From NCBI GenBank assembly GCA_022769125.1, contig JALEKN010000035.1:62001-126000 (forward strand): 64,000 nucleotides of DNA, given 5' to 3'. The stretch is from Agathobacter sp. (lineage in GTDB: Bacteria > Bacillota > Clostridia > Lachnospirales > Lachnospiraceae). A model generated the notes under the pieces. It was not told the DNA's origin, did not search any database, and worked only from the letters and a program-made list of their open reading frames with translations. Both the position numbers and the translations under genes were made by a program. Of the stretch, positions 20,746 through 31,884 are shown in pieces. Position 1 is the stretch's first letter, and every line of letters begins with the position of its first letter.

Positions 20746-22140
20746 ATGTTTGCAGCACGTTTGATTGCTGTTGCAATCTTCGTCGTAATGTTCGTCATGA
20801 TCATTATGGAGAAGTTTGAGAAACAGTACATCACATTGACAGCAGGGTTAGCTACAATTGTTGGCGTGTTCGGTATTGGCGGACTTTTAGCCGGTGATGC
20901 CATGGACAGCATGTCGGCTTTGATAGACACCTTAAATGTCAAAAGTATTTTTACACCGGACTTCTGGTACGCAGCAAGTGAGTCTGCAGAGACTTCAAGC
21001 GGTATCAGCTGGTCTACCATCTTTTTCCTCGCAGGAATGATGATCATGGTTGAGGGAATGGCAAGAACCGGATTTTTCCGTTGGCTTTGCATGAAGCTGG
21101 CAAAGGCGGTTCATTATAAGGTAACTGCGATCTTTGTCGCATTCATGGTTATGTCATTCGTACTTGCTATGTTTATCGATAGTATCACGGTAATTCTATT
21201 CCTTGCAGCGGTTACCATTGAGCTGGCGAAGCTGTTGGAGTTCAATCCGGTTCCGATGATCATGTCAGAGGTATTCTGTGCGAACCTCGGCGGAAGTGCC
21301 ACCATGTGCGGTGATCCACCAAACATCATTATCGGTACTGCATTCGGATATTCCTTCACACAGTTTTTGGAGAATACAGGACTGATCGCATTTGTATGTC
21401 TGATCGTTGTAGTTATTTTCTTCTATCTGGCAGAGAGAAAGTCTCTTGGTGTTAAGGAGGGCTCTAGCGTTGATCTTTCTAAGATGCCTGACCCGAAGAG
21501 CGCAATTCTTGACAAAACCGGATTTATCATCAGCTGGGTAATTTTCCTGATCGCGGTTGCTCTTCTTGTAACACATGCAACAACAGGACTTACCGTTGCA
21601 ACGATCGGTATCGGTATTGCAATCCTTACGATCATCACAACCACAGCAGTTGGCGGCAAGGATGCTCTCAAGCACATCTTCAAGGGTGTGGATTACAAGA
21701 CGTTGTTGTTCTTTACCGGATTGTTTGTCGTTGTAGGTGGACTTGAGCAGACCGGTATTCTGGAGCTGATCGCCGGATTTATCGAGAAGGTCAGCGGTGG
21801 AAACCCATACGTTATGGTTGCTATCATTATCTGGGTATCTGCATTTGCATCTGCATTCATCGACAATATCCCGTTTGCAGCTACCATGGTTCCGGTTATT
21901 TCATCACTTTCTGTTGCTTCCGGAATCCCGCTTACGACACTCGCATGGGCGCTTGCAATTGGAACTGATATCGGTGGTTCCGCTACCCCGATCGGTGCAT
22001 CCGCAAACGTTGTCGGCTGTGCTGCAGCGGCAAAGGCTGGACATCCGGTTGACTGGGGAACCTACTGCAAGAAGAATGTTCCTGCAACCCTTATTGTTCT
22101 TGTGATCTCTACGATCCTTGTTTTCGTTCGTTACCTGTAA
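20746..22140 (+). CDS. SLC13/ArsB/NhaD-type ion transporter family permease
   Basis: Multi-TM protein with MCGDPPNIIIGTAFGYSF and IGTDIGGSATPIGASANVVG repeat motifs. Confidence 0.85.
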   Translation: MFAARLIAVAIFVVMFVMIIMEKFEKQYITLTAGLATIVGVFGIGGLLAGDAMDSMSALIDTLNVKSIFTPDFWYAASESAETSSGISWSTIFFLAGMMIMVEGMARTGFFRWLCMKLAKAVHYKVTAIFVAFMVMSFVLAMFIDSITVILFLAAVTIELAKLLEFNPVPMIMSEVFCANLGGSATMCGDPPNIIIGTAFGYSFTQFLENTGLIAFVCLIVVVIFFYLAERKSLGVKEGSSVDLSKMPDPKSAILDKTGFIISWVIFLIAVALLVTHATTGLTVATIGIGIAILTIITTTAVGGKDALKHIFKGVDYKTLLFFTGLFVVVGGLEQTGILELIAGFIEKVSGGNPYVMVAIIIWVSAFASAFIDNIPFAATMVPVISSLSVASGIPLTTLAWALAIGTDIGGSATPIGASANVVGCAAAAKAGHPVDWGTYCKKNVPATLIVLVISTILVFVRYL

Positions 22141-22177
22141 AATAGGCAGAGTCAGAAGAATTTAATACGGTATTTCA

Positions 22178-22208
22178 AAAGGACTATACGTTTGGTATAG
22201 TCCTTTTT
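22178..22208 (+). terminator. Rho-independent terminator
   Basis: aaaggactatac-gttt-ggtatagtccttttt. Confidence 0.85.
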
Positions 22209-22311
22209 ATATGCCTTTCAGCTTGCATGATTTGGCGTTCCATTTTATAATGAGAAGAGATTCATATAACTGTTTTATAATAGGACAACTTTTGAAAGGA
22301 GAGGTATTACT

Positions 22312-23022
22312 ATGGCAAACCCAAATGTACCAACCCCTCATATTGAGGCGCAGGTTGGAGAAATCGCAGAGACAATATTGCTTCCGGGAGATCCGCTTCG
22401 TGCAAAGTTTATTGCGGACAATTTCCTTGAGGATGTAAAGCAGTTTAACAGCACCCGCAATATGCTTGGCTTTACAGGAACCTACAAGGGCAAGCGTGTA
22501 TCTGTCATGGGAACAGGAATGGGATGCCCTTCCATCGGCATATACAGCTATGAACTGATCCATTTTTATGGATGTAAAAATCTGATCCGTGTAGGAACCG
22601 CAGGCACACTCCAGAAGGATGTACATGTCAAGGAGCTGGTATTCGGTATGGGCGCATGTACGACCAGCAACTACCCGGCACTTATGGGACTTCCGGGAAC
22701 CTACGCACCGATCTGCAGCTATGAGCTTCTTGAGAAGGCAGTTGCTGTCGCAAAGGAGGAGGGCTACAAGTATCATGTGGGAAATATCTTATCCAGTGAT
22801 GCGTTCTATGGAATGGAGCTTCCACATGGAAAGAGCTGGCCGGAGATGGGCGTGCTGGCAGTAGAGATGGAGGCAGCCGCATTGTATACGAATGCCGCAG
22901 CCGCAGGCGCAAATGCGCTCGCTATCCTTACGATCTCTGACGGACCGGATGAGGTTACCACGGCAGAGGAGCGCCAGACGACCTTTACCCAGATGATGGA
23001 GGTTGCTCTCTCACTCGCATAG
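22312..23022 (+). CDS. deoD: Purine-nucleoside phosphorylase (DeoD type)
   Basis: [20 protein letters not shown]...[34 protein letters not shown]. Confidence 0.96.
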   Translation: MANPNVPTPHIEAQVGEIAETILLPGDPLRAKFIADNFLEDVKQFNSTRNMLGFTGTYKGKRVSVMGTGMGCPSIGIYSYELIHFYGCKNLIRVGTAGTLQKDVHVKELVFGMGACTTSNYPALMGLPGTYAPICSYELLEKAVAVAKEEGYKYHVGNILSSDAFYGMELPHGKSWPEMGVLAVEMEAAALYTNAAAAGANALAILTISDGPDEVTTAEERQTTFTQMMEVALSLA

Positions 23023-23096
23023 AAGCAGCGGGCGGGAAAAGAGCAGTATAAAGCAGCCGCGATCGGGAAAGCTAATAAAGAAATGAGAAAAAGGAC

Positions 23097-23136
23097 ACCG
23101 CCATGTTCCGCGAAAGCAGGACTGGCGGTTTTATCC
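23097..23136 (+). terminator. Probable terminator after deoD
   Basis: accgcca...tggcggt stem followed by tttatcctttc. Confidence 0.5.
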
Positions 23137-23155
23137 TTTCTGTGGACATTGGGGG

Positions 23156-24409
23156 ATGGACGACATGAAGATGGAGGATGGACAGATGAAGATAGACAAA
23201 GAACAATTATATAAGGAAGCGCAGACGTTGCAGGAGGAGCTTGTAGCGGTAAGGCGCGAGCTGCACCAGCATCCGGAGCTGGGATTTGATCTGGTGTATA
23301 CAAAGGCTCTTGTAAAAGATAAATTACTTTCGTATGGATATGAGGTGCAGGAGATCGGAAAGTGCGGGGTGATCGTCTGTGCCGGAGGAAAGAAGCCGGG
23401 AAAGACGATCCTGATCCGCGGGGATATGGATGCACTTCCGATCACGGAGGAGGCAGAGGTCGATTACAAGAGCAGGAGCGAGGGGAAAATGCACGCCTGC
23501 GGGCATGACATGCACACGGCGATGGTACTCGGCGCAGCGAAGCTTTTGAAGGAGCATGAGGACGAGATCGAGGGAACGGTCAAGATCGAGTTCCAGCCGG
23601 CGGAGGAGATCTTCCAAGGCTCTGAGGATATGATCGCAAACGGACTTCTGGAGAGTCCGAAGGTGGACGCAGCCTTTATGATGCATGTTGTAGCTGGCAT
23701 TCCGATGCCTTCCGGGATGATCCTTGTGCCGGGCGGTGGAATATCCACGGCTTCCTGCGAGCAGTACCACATCACTGTGACGGGAAAGAGCGGGCATGGC
23801 TCTATGCCAAGCGCAGCAGTCGATGCGATCACGGCGGCAGCGCACATTCATCTTGCCCTGCAGGAGATCAACAGCAGGGAGCTTGATCCATTTTCATACG
23901 GAGTATTTACGACCTGTAAATTCCAGGCGGGGGATGCGTCAAATGTGTTCCCGGAGACCGCGCAGATGTGGGGAACCATCCGCACCGTGGATAAGGACAA
24001 TGAGGTTGGCGCGCAGATCAAAAAGCGCATGACAGAGATCACGACTGCGATCGCAACAGCGATGCGCTGTGAGGCGAGGGTGGAGTTCTATGATTTCTGC
24101 CCGGCAATGATAACGGACGAGGCACTGTCTGAGAGTGCGCGCACCTATATGAAAGAACTATATGGAGATATGGTGATCGACATGGCTGCGATAAACGGTG
24201 GCAGACCGGGCGGCGGAAGCGAGGATTTTGCGTTTGTCAGCCACAAGGTACCAACGGTCGGGCTGTATATTGCGGCAGGCAATTCCAAGGAGGGTTATCT
24301 CTATGGACAGCACAATTCCAAGGTGATTTTTGATGATTCAATCCTGCATCGGGGAAGCGCGGCGTATGCGTATATGGCGCTGCGGTGGCTGCAGGAACAT
24401 AAAAAATAA
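23156..24409 (+). CDS. M20 family amidohydrolase/metallopeptidase
   Basis: RRELHQHPELGFD, IRGDMDALPI, HACGHDMHTAM, GGSEDFAF. Start uncertain (23156, 23165 or 23186). Confidence 0.9.
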   Translation: MDDMKMEDGQMKIDKEQLYKEAQTLQEELVAVRRELHQHPELGFDLVYTKALVKDKLLSYGYEVQEIGKCGVIVCAGGKKPGKTILIRGDMDALPITEEAEVDYKSRSEGKMHACGHDMHTAMVLGAAKLLKEHEDEIEGTVKIEFQPAEEIFQGSEDMIANGLLESPKVDAAFMMHVVAGIPMPSGMILVPGGGISTASCEQYHITVTGKSGHGSMPSAAVDAITAAAHIHLALQEINSRELDPFSYGVFTTCKFQAGDASNVFPETAQMWGTIRTVDKDNEVGAQIKKRMTEITTAIATAMRCEARVEFYDFCPAMITDEALSESARTYMKELYGDMVIDMAAINGGRPGGGSEDFAFVSHKVPTVGLYIAAGNSKEGYLYGQHNSKVIFDDSILHRGSAAYAYMALRWLQEHKK

Positions 24410-24424
24410 AGAATTTATAAATTG

Positions 24425-24451
24425 TTAGCACTCTCTCTTGACGAGTGCTAA
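24425..24451. promoter_or_regulatory. Perfect CIRCE operator (HrcA-binding site), TTAGCACTC-N9-GAGTGCTAA
   Basis: Exact match to the CIRCE consensus, 64 nt upstream of the clpB start. Confidence 0.96.
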
Positions 24452-24514
24452 TTTGCGTGATATAACAAAATCACAAAAGGAAATATGAAGTCTGGAAGAA
24501 AGGAGACACAAACG

Positions 24515-27100
24515 ATGAACATTCAAAAATTTACGCAAAAGTCAATCGAAGCAATCAACGATTGCGAAAAACTTGCTTATGAATACGGAAATCAGGAAAT
24601 CGAGCAGGAACATCTGCTTGTGGCATTGTTACAGCAGCCGGATGGTCTGATTCCAAAGATGATCGAAAAGATGGAAATCAATCTGGAACATTTTACGGAG
24701 AATGCAAAGTCAAAGCTTGCAGCCCGCACCAAAGTCTCCGGAGGACAGGTTTTCGTTGGAGGGGATCTGAATAAGGTCTTAATTCACGCAGAGGACGAAG
24801 CAAAGCAGATGGGGGACGAATATGTTTCCGTAGAGCATCTGTTTCTGACACTTTTAAAATATCCGAACAAGGCAATGAAGGAGCTGATCAAGGAGTACGG
24901 GCTTAATAGGGAGCGTTTCCTGCAGGCTTTGTCAACGGTTCGTGGCAACCAGCGTGTTACCTCAGACAATCCGGAGGCAACCTACGATACTCTGGAGAAG
25001 TACGGCTATGATATGGTTGAGCGGGCGCGTCAGCAGAAGCTTGATCCGGTAATCGGCAGAGACGAGGAGATCCGTAATGTCGTGCGTATCCTATCCCGTA
25101 AGACCAAGAACAACCCGGTGCTGATCGGTGAACCCGGTGTAGGTAAGACGGCTGTTGTTGAGGGCTTGGCGCAGCGTATCGTAAAGGGCGATGTGCCGGA
25201 GGGCTTGAAGGACAAAAAGCTGTTCGCGCTGGATATGGGAGCACTTGTTGCAGGTGCAAAATATCGTGGTGAGTTTGAGGAACGTCTGAAAGCAGTTCTT
25301 GACGAGGTAAAAAGCTCTGACGGACAGATCATTTTGTTTATCGATGAGCTGCATACGATCGTCGGAGCAGGAAAAACGGATGGTGCAATGGATGCAGGAC
25401 AGCTGTTAAAGCCAATGCTTGCGCGTGGTGAGCTTCACTGTATCGGTGCGACAACGCTCGATGAGTACCGTGAGTATATCGAGAAGGATGCTGCACTTGA
25501 GCGAAGATTCCAGCCGGTTATGGTAGACGAGCCGACGGTGGAGGATACCATCTCTATTCTGCGAGGCCTGAAGGAGCGCTACGAGGTGTTCCACGGAGTC
25601 AAGATCACGGATAGTGCACTGGTTTCCGCAGCGGTATTATCCAACCGTTATATCTCCGACCGTTTCCTGCCGGATAAAGCGATCGACCTCGTAGATGAGG
25701 CGTGTGCGCTGATCAAGACGGAGCTGGATTCCATGCCGACGGAGCTCGATGAGCTGAACCGTCGTGTCATGCAGTTAGAGATCGAGGAGACCGCGCTAAA
25801 GAAGGAGACAGACCACTTAAGCCAGGAGCGGCTTGCAAACCTGCAGAAGGAGCTTGCGGAGCTTCGCGACGAGTTGAACAACCGCATGGCAAAGTGGAAA
25901 AATGAGAAGGATGCTGTCGACAAGGTAAGCAAGCTGCGTGAGAGTATTGAGAAAACGCGCAGCGAGATCAAGCAGGCACAGCAGAACTACGATCTGGAAA
26001 AGGCTGCGGAATTGCAGTACGGTGTCCTTCCTCAGATGGAAAAGCAGTTGGAAGTCGAGGAGGCAACCTTAAAGGATCGCGATCTTTCCCTTGTACATGA
26101 GAATGTCAGCGAGGAGGAGATCGCAAGGATCATTTCCAGATGGACGGGTATCCCGGTGGCAAAGCTTACCGAGAGCGAGCGTAACAAGACACTTCATCTG
26201 GACGATGAACTCCACAAGCGTGTTATCGGACAGAATGAGGGTGTTACCAAGGTTACAGAAGCAATCATCCGTTCCAAAGCCGGAATCAAAGATCCGACCA
26301 AGCCAATCGGTTCCTTCCTGTTCTTAGGACCTACCGGTGTCGGCAAGACCGAGCTTGCAAAGGCACTTGCCGCAAGCCTGTTTGATGACGAGAGCAATAT
26401 GGTACGACTCGATATGAGTGAGTACATGGAGAAATACTCCGTGTCACGTCTGATCGGAGCGCCTCCGGGATATGTAGGATATGACGAAGGTGGCCAGCTG
26501 ACTGAGGCAGTGCGTAGAAAACCGTATTCCGTTGTACTGTTTGATGAAGTTGAAAAAGCGCATCCGGATGTTTTTAATGTGCTGCTTCAGGTGCTTGATG
26601 ACGGACGTATCACAGATTCACAGGGACGGACCGTGGACTTTAAGAATACGATCATCATCATGACCAGCAACATGGGTTCGCAGGAGCTGCTTGAGGGAAT
26701 CGGGGCGGATGGCTCGATCCTTCCGGAATGCGAGGAAGCTGTCATGAATGAAGTGAGAGGACACTTCCGTCCGGAGTTCTTGAACCGTCTGGATGAGATC
26801 ATTCTCTTTAAGCCGTTGACCAAGGATAACATTGGCGGCATCATCAAGCTGCTGATGAACGATCTGAATAAGCGTCTGGCTGACCGCGAGATCAAGGTCG
26901 AGCTCAGCGATGCGGCGGAGCAGTATGTGGTAGATCATGGATATGATCCAATCTACGGGGCAAGACCGTTGAAGCGTTATCTGCAGAAGTATGTGGAGAC
27001 ATTATCTGCAAAGCTGATCTTAGCGGATCAGGTGCGAGGTGGAGATACGATCCTGATCGATGTGGAAAATGATGCGTTGGTTGCCAAAGTGAAAGCGTAA
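24515..27100 (+). CDS. clpB: ATP-dependent chaperone ClpB
   Basis: Two AAA+ modules ([37 protein letters not shown]) with a middle-domain coiled coil. Start [10 protein letters not shown] moved from 24485. Confidence 0.97.
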   Translation: MNIQKFTQKSIEAINDCEKLAYEYGNQEIEQEHLLVALLQQPDGLIPKMIEKMEINLEHFTENAKSKLAARTKVSGGQVFVGGDLNKVLIHAEDEAKQMGDEYVSVEHLFLTLLKYPNKAMKELIKEYGLNRERFLQALSTVRGNQRVTSDNPEATYDTLEKYGYDMVERARQQKLDPVIGRDEEIRNVVRILSRKTKNNPVLIGEPGVGKTAVVEGLAQRIVKGDVPEGLKDKKLFALDMGALVAGAKYRGEFEERLKAVLDEVKSSDGQIILFIDELHTIVGAGKTDGAMDAGQLLKPMLARGELHCIGATTLDEYREYIEKDAALERRFQPVMVDEPTVEDTISILRGLKERYEVFHGVKITDSALVSAAVLSNRYISDRFLPDKAIDLVDEACALIKTELDSMPTELDELNRRVMQLEIEETALKKETDHLSQERLANLQKELAELRDELNNRMAKWKNEKDAVDKVSKLRESIEKTRSEIKQAQQNYDLEKAAELQYGVLPQMEKQLEVEEATLKDRDLSLVHENVSEEEIARIISRWTGIPVAKLTESERNKTLHLDDELHKRVIGQNEGVTKVTEAIIRSKAGIKDPTKPIGSFLFLGPTGVGKTELAKALAASLFDDESNMVRLDMSEYMEKYSVSRLIGAPPGYVGYDEGGQLTEAVRRKPYSVVLFDEVEKAHPDVFNVLLQVLDDGRITDSQGRTVDFKNTIIIMTSNMGSQELLEGIGADGSILPECEEAVMNEVRGHFRPEFLNRLDEIILFKPLTKDNIGGIIKLLMNDLNKRLADREIKVELSDAAEQYVVDHGYDPIYGARPLKRYLQKYVETLSAKLILADQVRGGDTILIDVENDALVAKVKA

Positions 27101-27207
27101 GGAGCATTTTCCGGGCATACATGGCGAAAATGCATAAAAGTACACATGGAAAACGCTTTTTTTCGAGGTTTTTTTAGCATAAAGTAGAAAAAAAACATTG
27201 CTGTTGT

Positions 27208-27265
27208 AAAGTGGCAGGGATTCATGTATTCTATTATTTAGAAAATGAATTTTCTGCCACTTTTT
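27208..27265. terminator. Strong hairpin (AAAGTGGCAG...CTGCCACTTT) with a T-rich tail between clpB and rarA
   Basis: 10-bp perfect outer stem, inner ATTCAT/ATGAAT pairing, then TTTTTC. Confidence 0.6.
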
Positions 27266-27374
27266 CTTTCAAATTTAATATGAAATGAGTTATAATGAAT
27301 ATTATATTAAGATAAAGTTGCAAGATTGAAAGACAAATTATTCATATCTAGGTAAAAGGGGATTGCTTGGAACT

Positions 27375-28697
27375 ATGGATCTGTTTGAGTATATGAGAGA
27401 GCAGAACATGGAGTCGGAATCACCGCTTGCATCAAGGCTACGACCGACAACACTTGAGGAAGTGGTCGGGCAGCAGCATATTGTCGGAAAAGATAAGCTG
27501 CTGTATCGGGCAATCAAGGCGGATAAGCTTAGCTCCATTATTTTATATGGTCCTCCGGGAACCGGTAAGACGACACTTGCAAAGGTAATTGCCAACACCA
27601 CAAGCGCGGATTTTATGCAGATCAATGCGACTTCTGCCGGCAAGAAGGACATGGAAGAGGTTATTGAACAGGCGAAGAATAACCGCGGAATGTATGGCAG
27701 AAAGACGATCCTGTTTATCGATGAGATCCACCGCTTCAACAAGGGGCAACAGGATTATCTACTGCCGTTTGTGGAAGACGGGACGATCATTCTGATCGGC
27801 GCAACAACGGAAAATCCGTATTTTGAGGTGAACGGAGCGCTGTTATCCCGTTCCGTGATCTTTGAACTGAAGAAGCTGTCAAGGGATGATATACGGGTAC
27901 TTCTGATGCGGGCACTTACTGACAGCGAGAAAGGTATGGGAGCTTACCATGCAGAGATCGACGAGGATGCACTTGAATTTCTTGCTGATGTATCAAACGG
28001 GGATGCAAGAGCGGCACTTACGGCAATCGAGCTTGGTGTGCTCACAACGGACCGCTCCGAAGATGGCAAGATCCACATTACGATTGATGTGGCGAGCGAA
28101 TGTATTCAGAAGCGTGTGATATCTTATGACAAGACAGGAGATAATCACTACGATACGATCTCAGCATTTATTAAAAGTATGCGTGGCTCCGACCCAGATG
28201 CTGCGGTGTATTACCTCGCGCGGATGCTCTATGCGGGAGAGGATGTCAAGTTTATTGCCAGAAGAATTATGATTCTTGCATCGGAAGATATCGGGAATGC
28301 AGATCCGATGGCAATGGTTGTGGCGTCTGCCTGCGCACAGGAGGTAGAACGTGTGGGAATGCCGGAGGCACAGCTTATTCTGGCACAGGCCGTTACCTAT
28401 ATGGCAAGTGCACCGAAGAGCAATGCATCATGTGAAGCAATTTTTAAAGCGATGCGTGTGGTTAAGGAGACGAAGACACCTCCGGTCCCGACCCATCTGC
28501 AGGATGCACATTATAAGTCGGCAGAGAAGCTCGGACATGGGCTGGGGTATAAATACGCACATGATTATCCCAACCATTATGTAAAGCAGCAGTATCTGCC
28601 GGATGGGCTTACAGATCAGGTTTTTTATGAACCGACAGACATCGGCTATGAGAAGAAGATACAGGAATACTTCAAAAAAATAAAAGATGAGTCATAA
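27375..28697 (+). CDS. rarA: Replication-associated recombination protein A (RarA/MgsA AAA+ ATPase)
   Basis: LASRLRPTTLEEVVGQQHIVG...LYGPPGTGKTTLAKVIA...FIDEIHRFNKGQQD. A TTG start at 27363 is possible. Confidence 0.95.
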   Translation: MDLFEYMREQNMESESPLASRLRPTTLEEVVGQQHIVGKDKLLYRAIKADKLSSIILYGPPGTGKTTLAKVIANTTSADFMQINATSAGKKDMEEVIEQAKNNRGMYGRKTILFIDEIHRFNKGQQDYLLPFVEDGTIILIGATTENPYFEVNGALLSRSVIFELKKLSRDDIRVLLMRALTDSEKGMGAYHAEIDEDALEFLADVSNGDARAALTAIELGVLTTDRSEDGKIHITIDVASECIQKRVISYDKTGDNHYDTISAFIKSMRGSDPDAAVYYLARMLYAGEDVKFIARRIMILASEDIGNADPMAMVVASACAQEVERVGMPEAQLILAQAVTYMASAPKSNASCEAIFKAMRVVKETKTPPVPTHLQDAHYKSAEKLGHGLGYKYAHDYPNHYVKQQYLPDGLTDQVFYEPTDIGYEKKIQEYFKKIKDES

Positions 28698-28709
28698 AGG
28701 AGAGCTAAA

Positions 28710-29993
28710 ATGAAAAAGTATCAGGAGATGAGCAGGGAAGAACTGGTCGCAGAGAAAGAAGCACTTGAGGCAGAATACCAAAAGATTAAGGAGCAGGGAT
28801 TGGCACTTGATATGTCAAGAGGAAAGCCGGCAGCGGATCAGCTTGACCTTTCTCTTCCAATGATGGATGTTTTAAACTCAAAGAGCAATTTTAAGAGCGA
28901 AAACGGCATGGATCTTCGTAATTATGGATGCCTGGACGGAATTCCGGAGGCGAAACGTCTGGTAGCGGGAATGATCGGATGCAAACCGGAAAATGTGATC
29001 ATCTATGGTAACTCAAGCCTGAACGTCATGTATGACCAGATCGCGCGCGCTATGTATGACGGAATCTGCGGAAATGAACCTTGGTGCAAACAGGGGAAAG
29101 TTAAGTTCCTCTGCCCTGTACCTGGATATGACAGACATTTTGCAATTACGGAGCATTTTGGAATCGAGATGATACCAATTGAGATGCATGCAGATGGACC
29201 TGATATGGATGCGGTGGAATCTTATGTAAATAATGATCCGCTGGTAAAGGGTATCTGGTGCGTACCGAAGTACTCCAACCCGCAGGGCGTTGTATATTCT
29301 GATGAGGTAGTCCGTCGTTTTGCGGCCTTAAAGCCAGCTGCAAAGGATTTTAGAATCTTCTGGGATAATGCATATGCTGTTCATCATCTGTATAAAGATA
29401 ACCAGGCACAGATTCTTGAAATTTTAAGTGAGTGTGAGAAAGCAGGAAATCCGGATATCGTTTTGGAATTCTGCTCTACCAGCAAGGTAACCTTCCCGGG
29501 AAGCGGAATTGCAGCACTTGCAGCTTCTGAGGCAAATCTTGCTGACATCCGCAGTCAGCTTACATTCCAGACAATCGGATATGATAAACTCAATCAGATG
29601 CGCCATGTAGCATACTTCCATGATATTGATGGACTGAATGCGCACATGGAAAAACAGGCAGAACTTATCCGACCAAAATTTGAAATGTTAAATGAACTTT
29701 TAACAAAAGAAATCGCGCCGAGAGGAATCGGAACATGGGTAAATCCGCTCGGAGGATACTTTATCTGCTTCGAAAGTCTTGAGGGCTGCGCAAAGGAGAT
29801 CGTTGCAAAGTGTAAGGATGCCGGTGTTACCATGACAGGGGCAGGAGCTCCTTTCCCGTATGGCTCTGATCCTAAGGATAACGTAATACGAATCGCCCCG
29901 ACCTTCCCGTCATTGGAGAATCTTGCAAAAGCGGCAGAGGTTTTCGTGGTTGTGGTACGTCTGGTCAGTGTCAATAAGCTTCTGGAGAAATAA
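28710..29993 (+). CDS. PLP-dependent aminotransferase class I/II (MocR/aspartate-aminotransferase-like family)
   Basis: LALDMSRGKPAADQLDLS...YSNPQGVVYS...CSTSKVTFPGSGIAALAAS. Confidence 0.88.
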   Translation: MKKYQEMSREELVAEKEALEAEYQKIKEQGLALDMSRGKPAADQLDLSLPMMDVLNSKSNFKSENGMDLRNYGCLDGIPEAKRLVAGMIGCKPENVIIYGNSSLNVMYDQIARAMYDGICGNEPWCKQGKVKFLCPVPGYDRHFAITEHFGIEMIPIEMHADGPDMDAVESYVNNDPLVKGIWCVPKYSNPQGVVYSDEVVRRFAALKPAAKDFRIFWDNAYAVHHLYKDNQAQILEILSECEKAGNPDIVLEFCSTSKVTFPGSGIAALAASEANLADIRSQLTFQTIGYDKLNQMRHVAYFHDIDGLNAHMEKQAELIRPKFEMLNELLTKEIAPRGIGTWVNPLGGYFICFESLEGCAKEIVAKCKDAGVTMTGAGAPFPYGSDPKDNVIRIAPTFPSLENLAKAAEVFVVVVRLVSVNKLLEK

Positions 29994-30027
29994 GATATAA
30001 CGGAAAATGTTTAAATAGGATTTAATT

Positions 30028-30070
30028 AGGAGATGATCGCCCGGAAAATGGCGCTCATCTCCTTTTTTGA
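30028..30070 (+). terminator. Rho-independent terminator
   Basis: aggagatga-t-cgcc...ggcg-c-tcatctcct followed by TTTTTT. Confidence 0.8.
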
Positions 30071-30321
30071 TTATGATTTCGTTCATTTTTTGTGAAGCTG
30101 CGGAATGTGGCGGTATAGGCGGAACGACTGTGGTAATTTAAGAAAAAAAGCAGGTCGATTTAACTTTTGATTAGATAGATAATATAGATGAATATGATAC
30201 AATAAATGGTTAATATAGCATAATAACAGAAAGAAACTGATAAAAGCATGTGATAAAATCACTAAGCGACAAAAATGAAAGTTCTGATGCAATAAACTGC
30301 AATGATTCAAGAAAAAAGTTC

Positions 30322-30350
30322 TTTACAAACGAGAAAAAAGCGTGTATGAT
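30322..30350 (+). promoter_or_regulatory. Sigma-A-type promoter (TTTACA-N17-TATGAT) for the Tad-like/InlB-repeat cluster
   Basis: Optimal 17-nt spacing; leaves about a 110-nt leader before the first gene at 30467. Confidence 0.7.
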
Positions 30351-30466
30351 TAAACCACTCTTTTTATCTGATTTCTATCGGCGTTCGCCGGGAGAATTCC
30401 ATTTTTATGAATTAAATAGGGCATTGTCTTTTCCGATTCCGCAGAGACGGGGAAAGGAACAGTATT

Positions 30467-30718
30467 ATGAAAGAGACAATCGCACATATTTTAGAGGTAG
30501 TTGTAGTAGTTATCGCATTATTTGCAGTAATTGCCATTATCACCATGATGACCAGAACAGGAACGCGGAATGAAAGTGGGGAGCTGGTCGGAGCTGGCGT
30601 GATTACGCAGCAGATCGATTCCACGATCGACAAGGTATTTGAAAAGACCAATGACGCGATCACAGGAACTGCACCAAATGAGGTGACCGGGGATAATGGT
30701 ACTTCTGATGGACAGTAG
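30467..30718 (+). CDS. 83-aa single-TM small protein, pilin-like candidate, first gene of the cluster
   Basis: MKETIAHILEVVVVVIALFAVIAIITMMTRTG; short polar N-terminus then a long hydrophobic helix. Confidence 0.65.
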   Translation: MKETIAHILEVVVVVIALFAVIAIITMMTRTGTRNESGELVGAGVITQQIDSTIDKVFEKTNDAITGTAPNEVTGDNGTSDGQ

Positions 30719-30729
30719 AGGTACTGCTG

Positions 30730-31884
30730 ATGACCAACAGATGGAATTTGACCAGAGGGATATTTGGCCCCCTCTGGCCATATATTACGGATGATTCGGT
30801 TACGGACATTGATTGGGACGGTGATTCGCTGTGGGTAGAGTATGCAGGCGGTCGTAAGGAATGTGTATGTCCGGAAGAATTTGACGGCAGGTTTGTGGAC
30901 AACTTTACACAATATGTTGCCAATCATGTCGCAAGACCATTTAATCAGGTGGAAAATGTGCTTTCGGCAGAGACGGATACGCTTCGCATCACGGTTGTAC
31001 ATGAGTCGCTTGCAACGAGTGGGCGTTGTTTCTCCATCCGCAAGTCAATGCCTAAACTGAGATTTGGAGCATTGCAAGCCATTCAGGAGAACTATTGCCC
31101 GGAAGCCTTTATGCATTTTCTGGTAAATTGTGTCACGATACGATGTAACTTCGCTTTTTGCGGAGAGCCGGGGCATGGAAAGACAGAGTGTGCTAAATTT
31201 CTCTCAACATTTATTGCATCGGCAGATAAGGTCATAACGGTTGAGGATACGTTGGAATGGCATTATAAGAGTATTAATCCGGGAAAGAGAGCGGATGAAA
31301 TTAAGATAGATTCCGATGAGGAATATGCAAAGGCCATCAAAGTCGCTCTTCGTTTGAATCCAACATGGCTGATGCTGTCAGAGGCACGGTCGACGGAAGT
31401 TCAGTATCTGGTCGAGGGATGGAGTACCGGAGTACATGGGATGACGACACTTCATACCAGTGATGTGCGTAAGATACCGGATCGTGTGGTCAATATGATG
31501 GGACAGGGGATTGAGCCGGGACGTATGGTCAATAACATATACACACATCTGGATCTGGGAATATTGCTGGAGCGCACAACAGATGCAGATGGGATGACGA
31601 GGCGCCGGATTACGCAGGCTGCTATTTTCGAAAGGAGAGGTGAGGAAAATATATGTACAATGCTGATGGAGGACGGAATATTTCAACAATCACTAATTCC
31701 GGAATCTATTTTGTCCCGGATGAAGAAAGCGGGAATACCGGATTCGTGTAAGTCGCATCTTCTGGAGGAACGCTTCCGGCAGGAAAGAAAGGGCATATTT
31801 TATGGAATGGAGGAGCAGAAGAAATGGGAGACTACACCGGAACTTGTCAGAGCGGTTGCCGAAGAAGTAAGTGGAATATATTAA
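30730..31884 (+). CDS. CpaF/TadA-like type II/IV secretion system ATPase
   Basis: Variant Walker A GEPGHGKTE; LMLSEARSTEVQYLVEGWSTGVHGMTTLHTSD aligns by eye with the CpaF segment GEVRGxEAxDxLxAxNTGHDGSxTTxHANS. Confidence 0.85.
   Translation: MTNRWNLTRGIFGPLWPYITDDSVTDIDWDGDSLWVEYAGGRKECVCPEEFDGRFVDNFTQYVANHVARPFNQVENVLSAETDTLRITVVHESLATSGRCFSIRKSMPKLRFGALQAIQENYCPEAFMHFLVNCVTIRCNFAFCGEPGHGKTECAKFLSTFIASADKVITVEDTLEWHYKSINPGKRADEIKIDSDEEYAKAIKVALRLNPTWLMLSEARSTEVQYLVEGWSTGVHGMTTLHTSDVRKIPDRVVNMMGQGIEPGRMVNNIYTHLDLGILLERTTDADGMTRRRITQAAIFERRGEENICTMLMEDGIFQQSLIPESILSRMKKAGIPDSCKSHLLEERFRQERKGIFYGMEEQKKWETTPELVRAVAEEVSGIY

Noticed and set aside
30250-30573. 107-aa plus-strand ORF upstream of the Tad-like cluster
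   Set aside because: Spans the promoter and leader and overlaps the better-supported 83-aa TM protein in another frame; composition is not protein-like.
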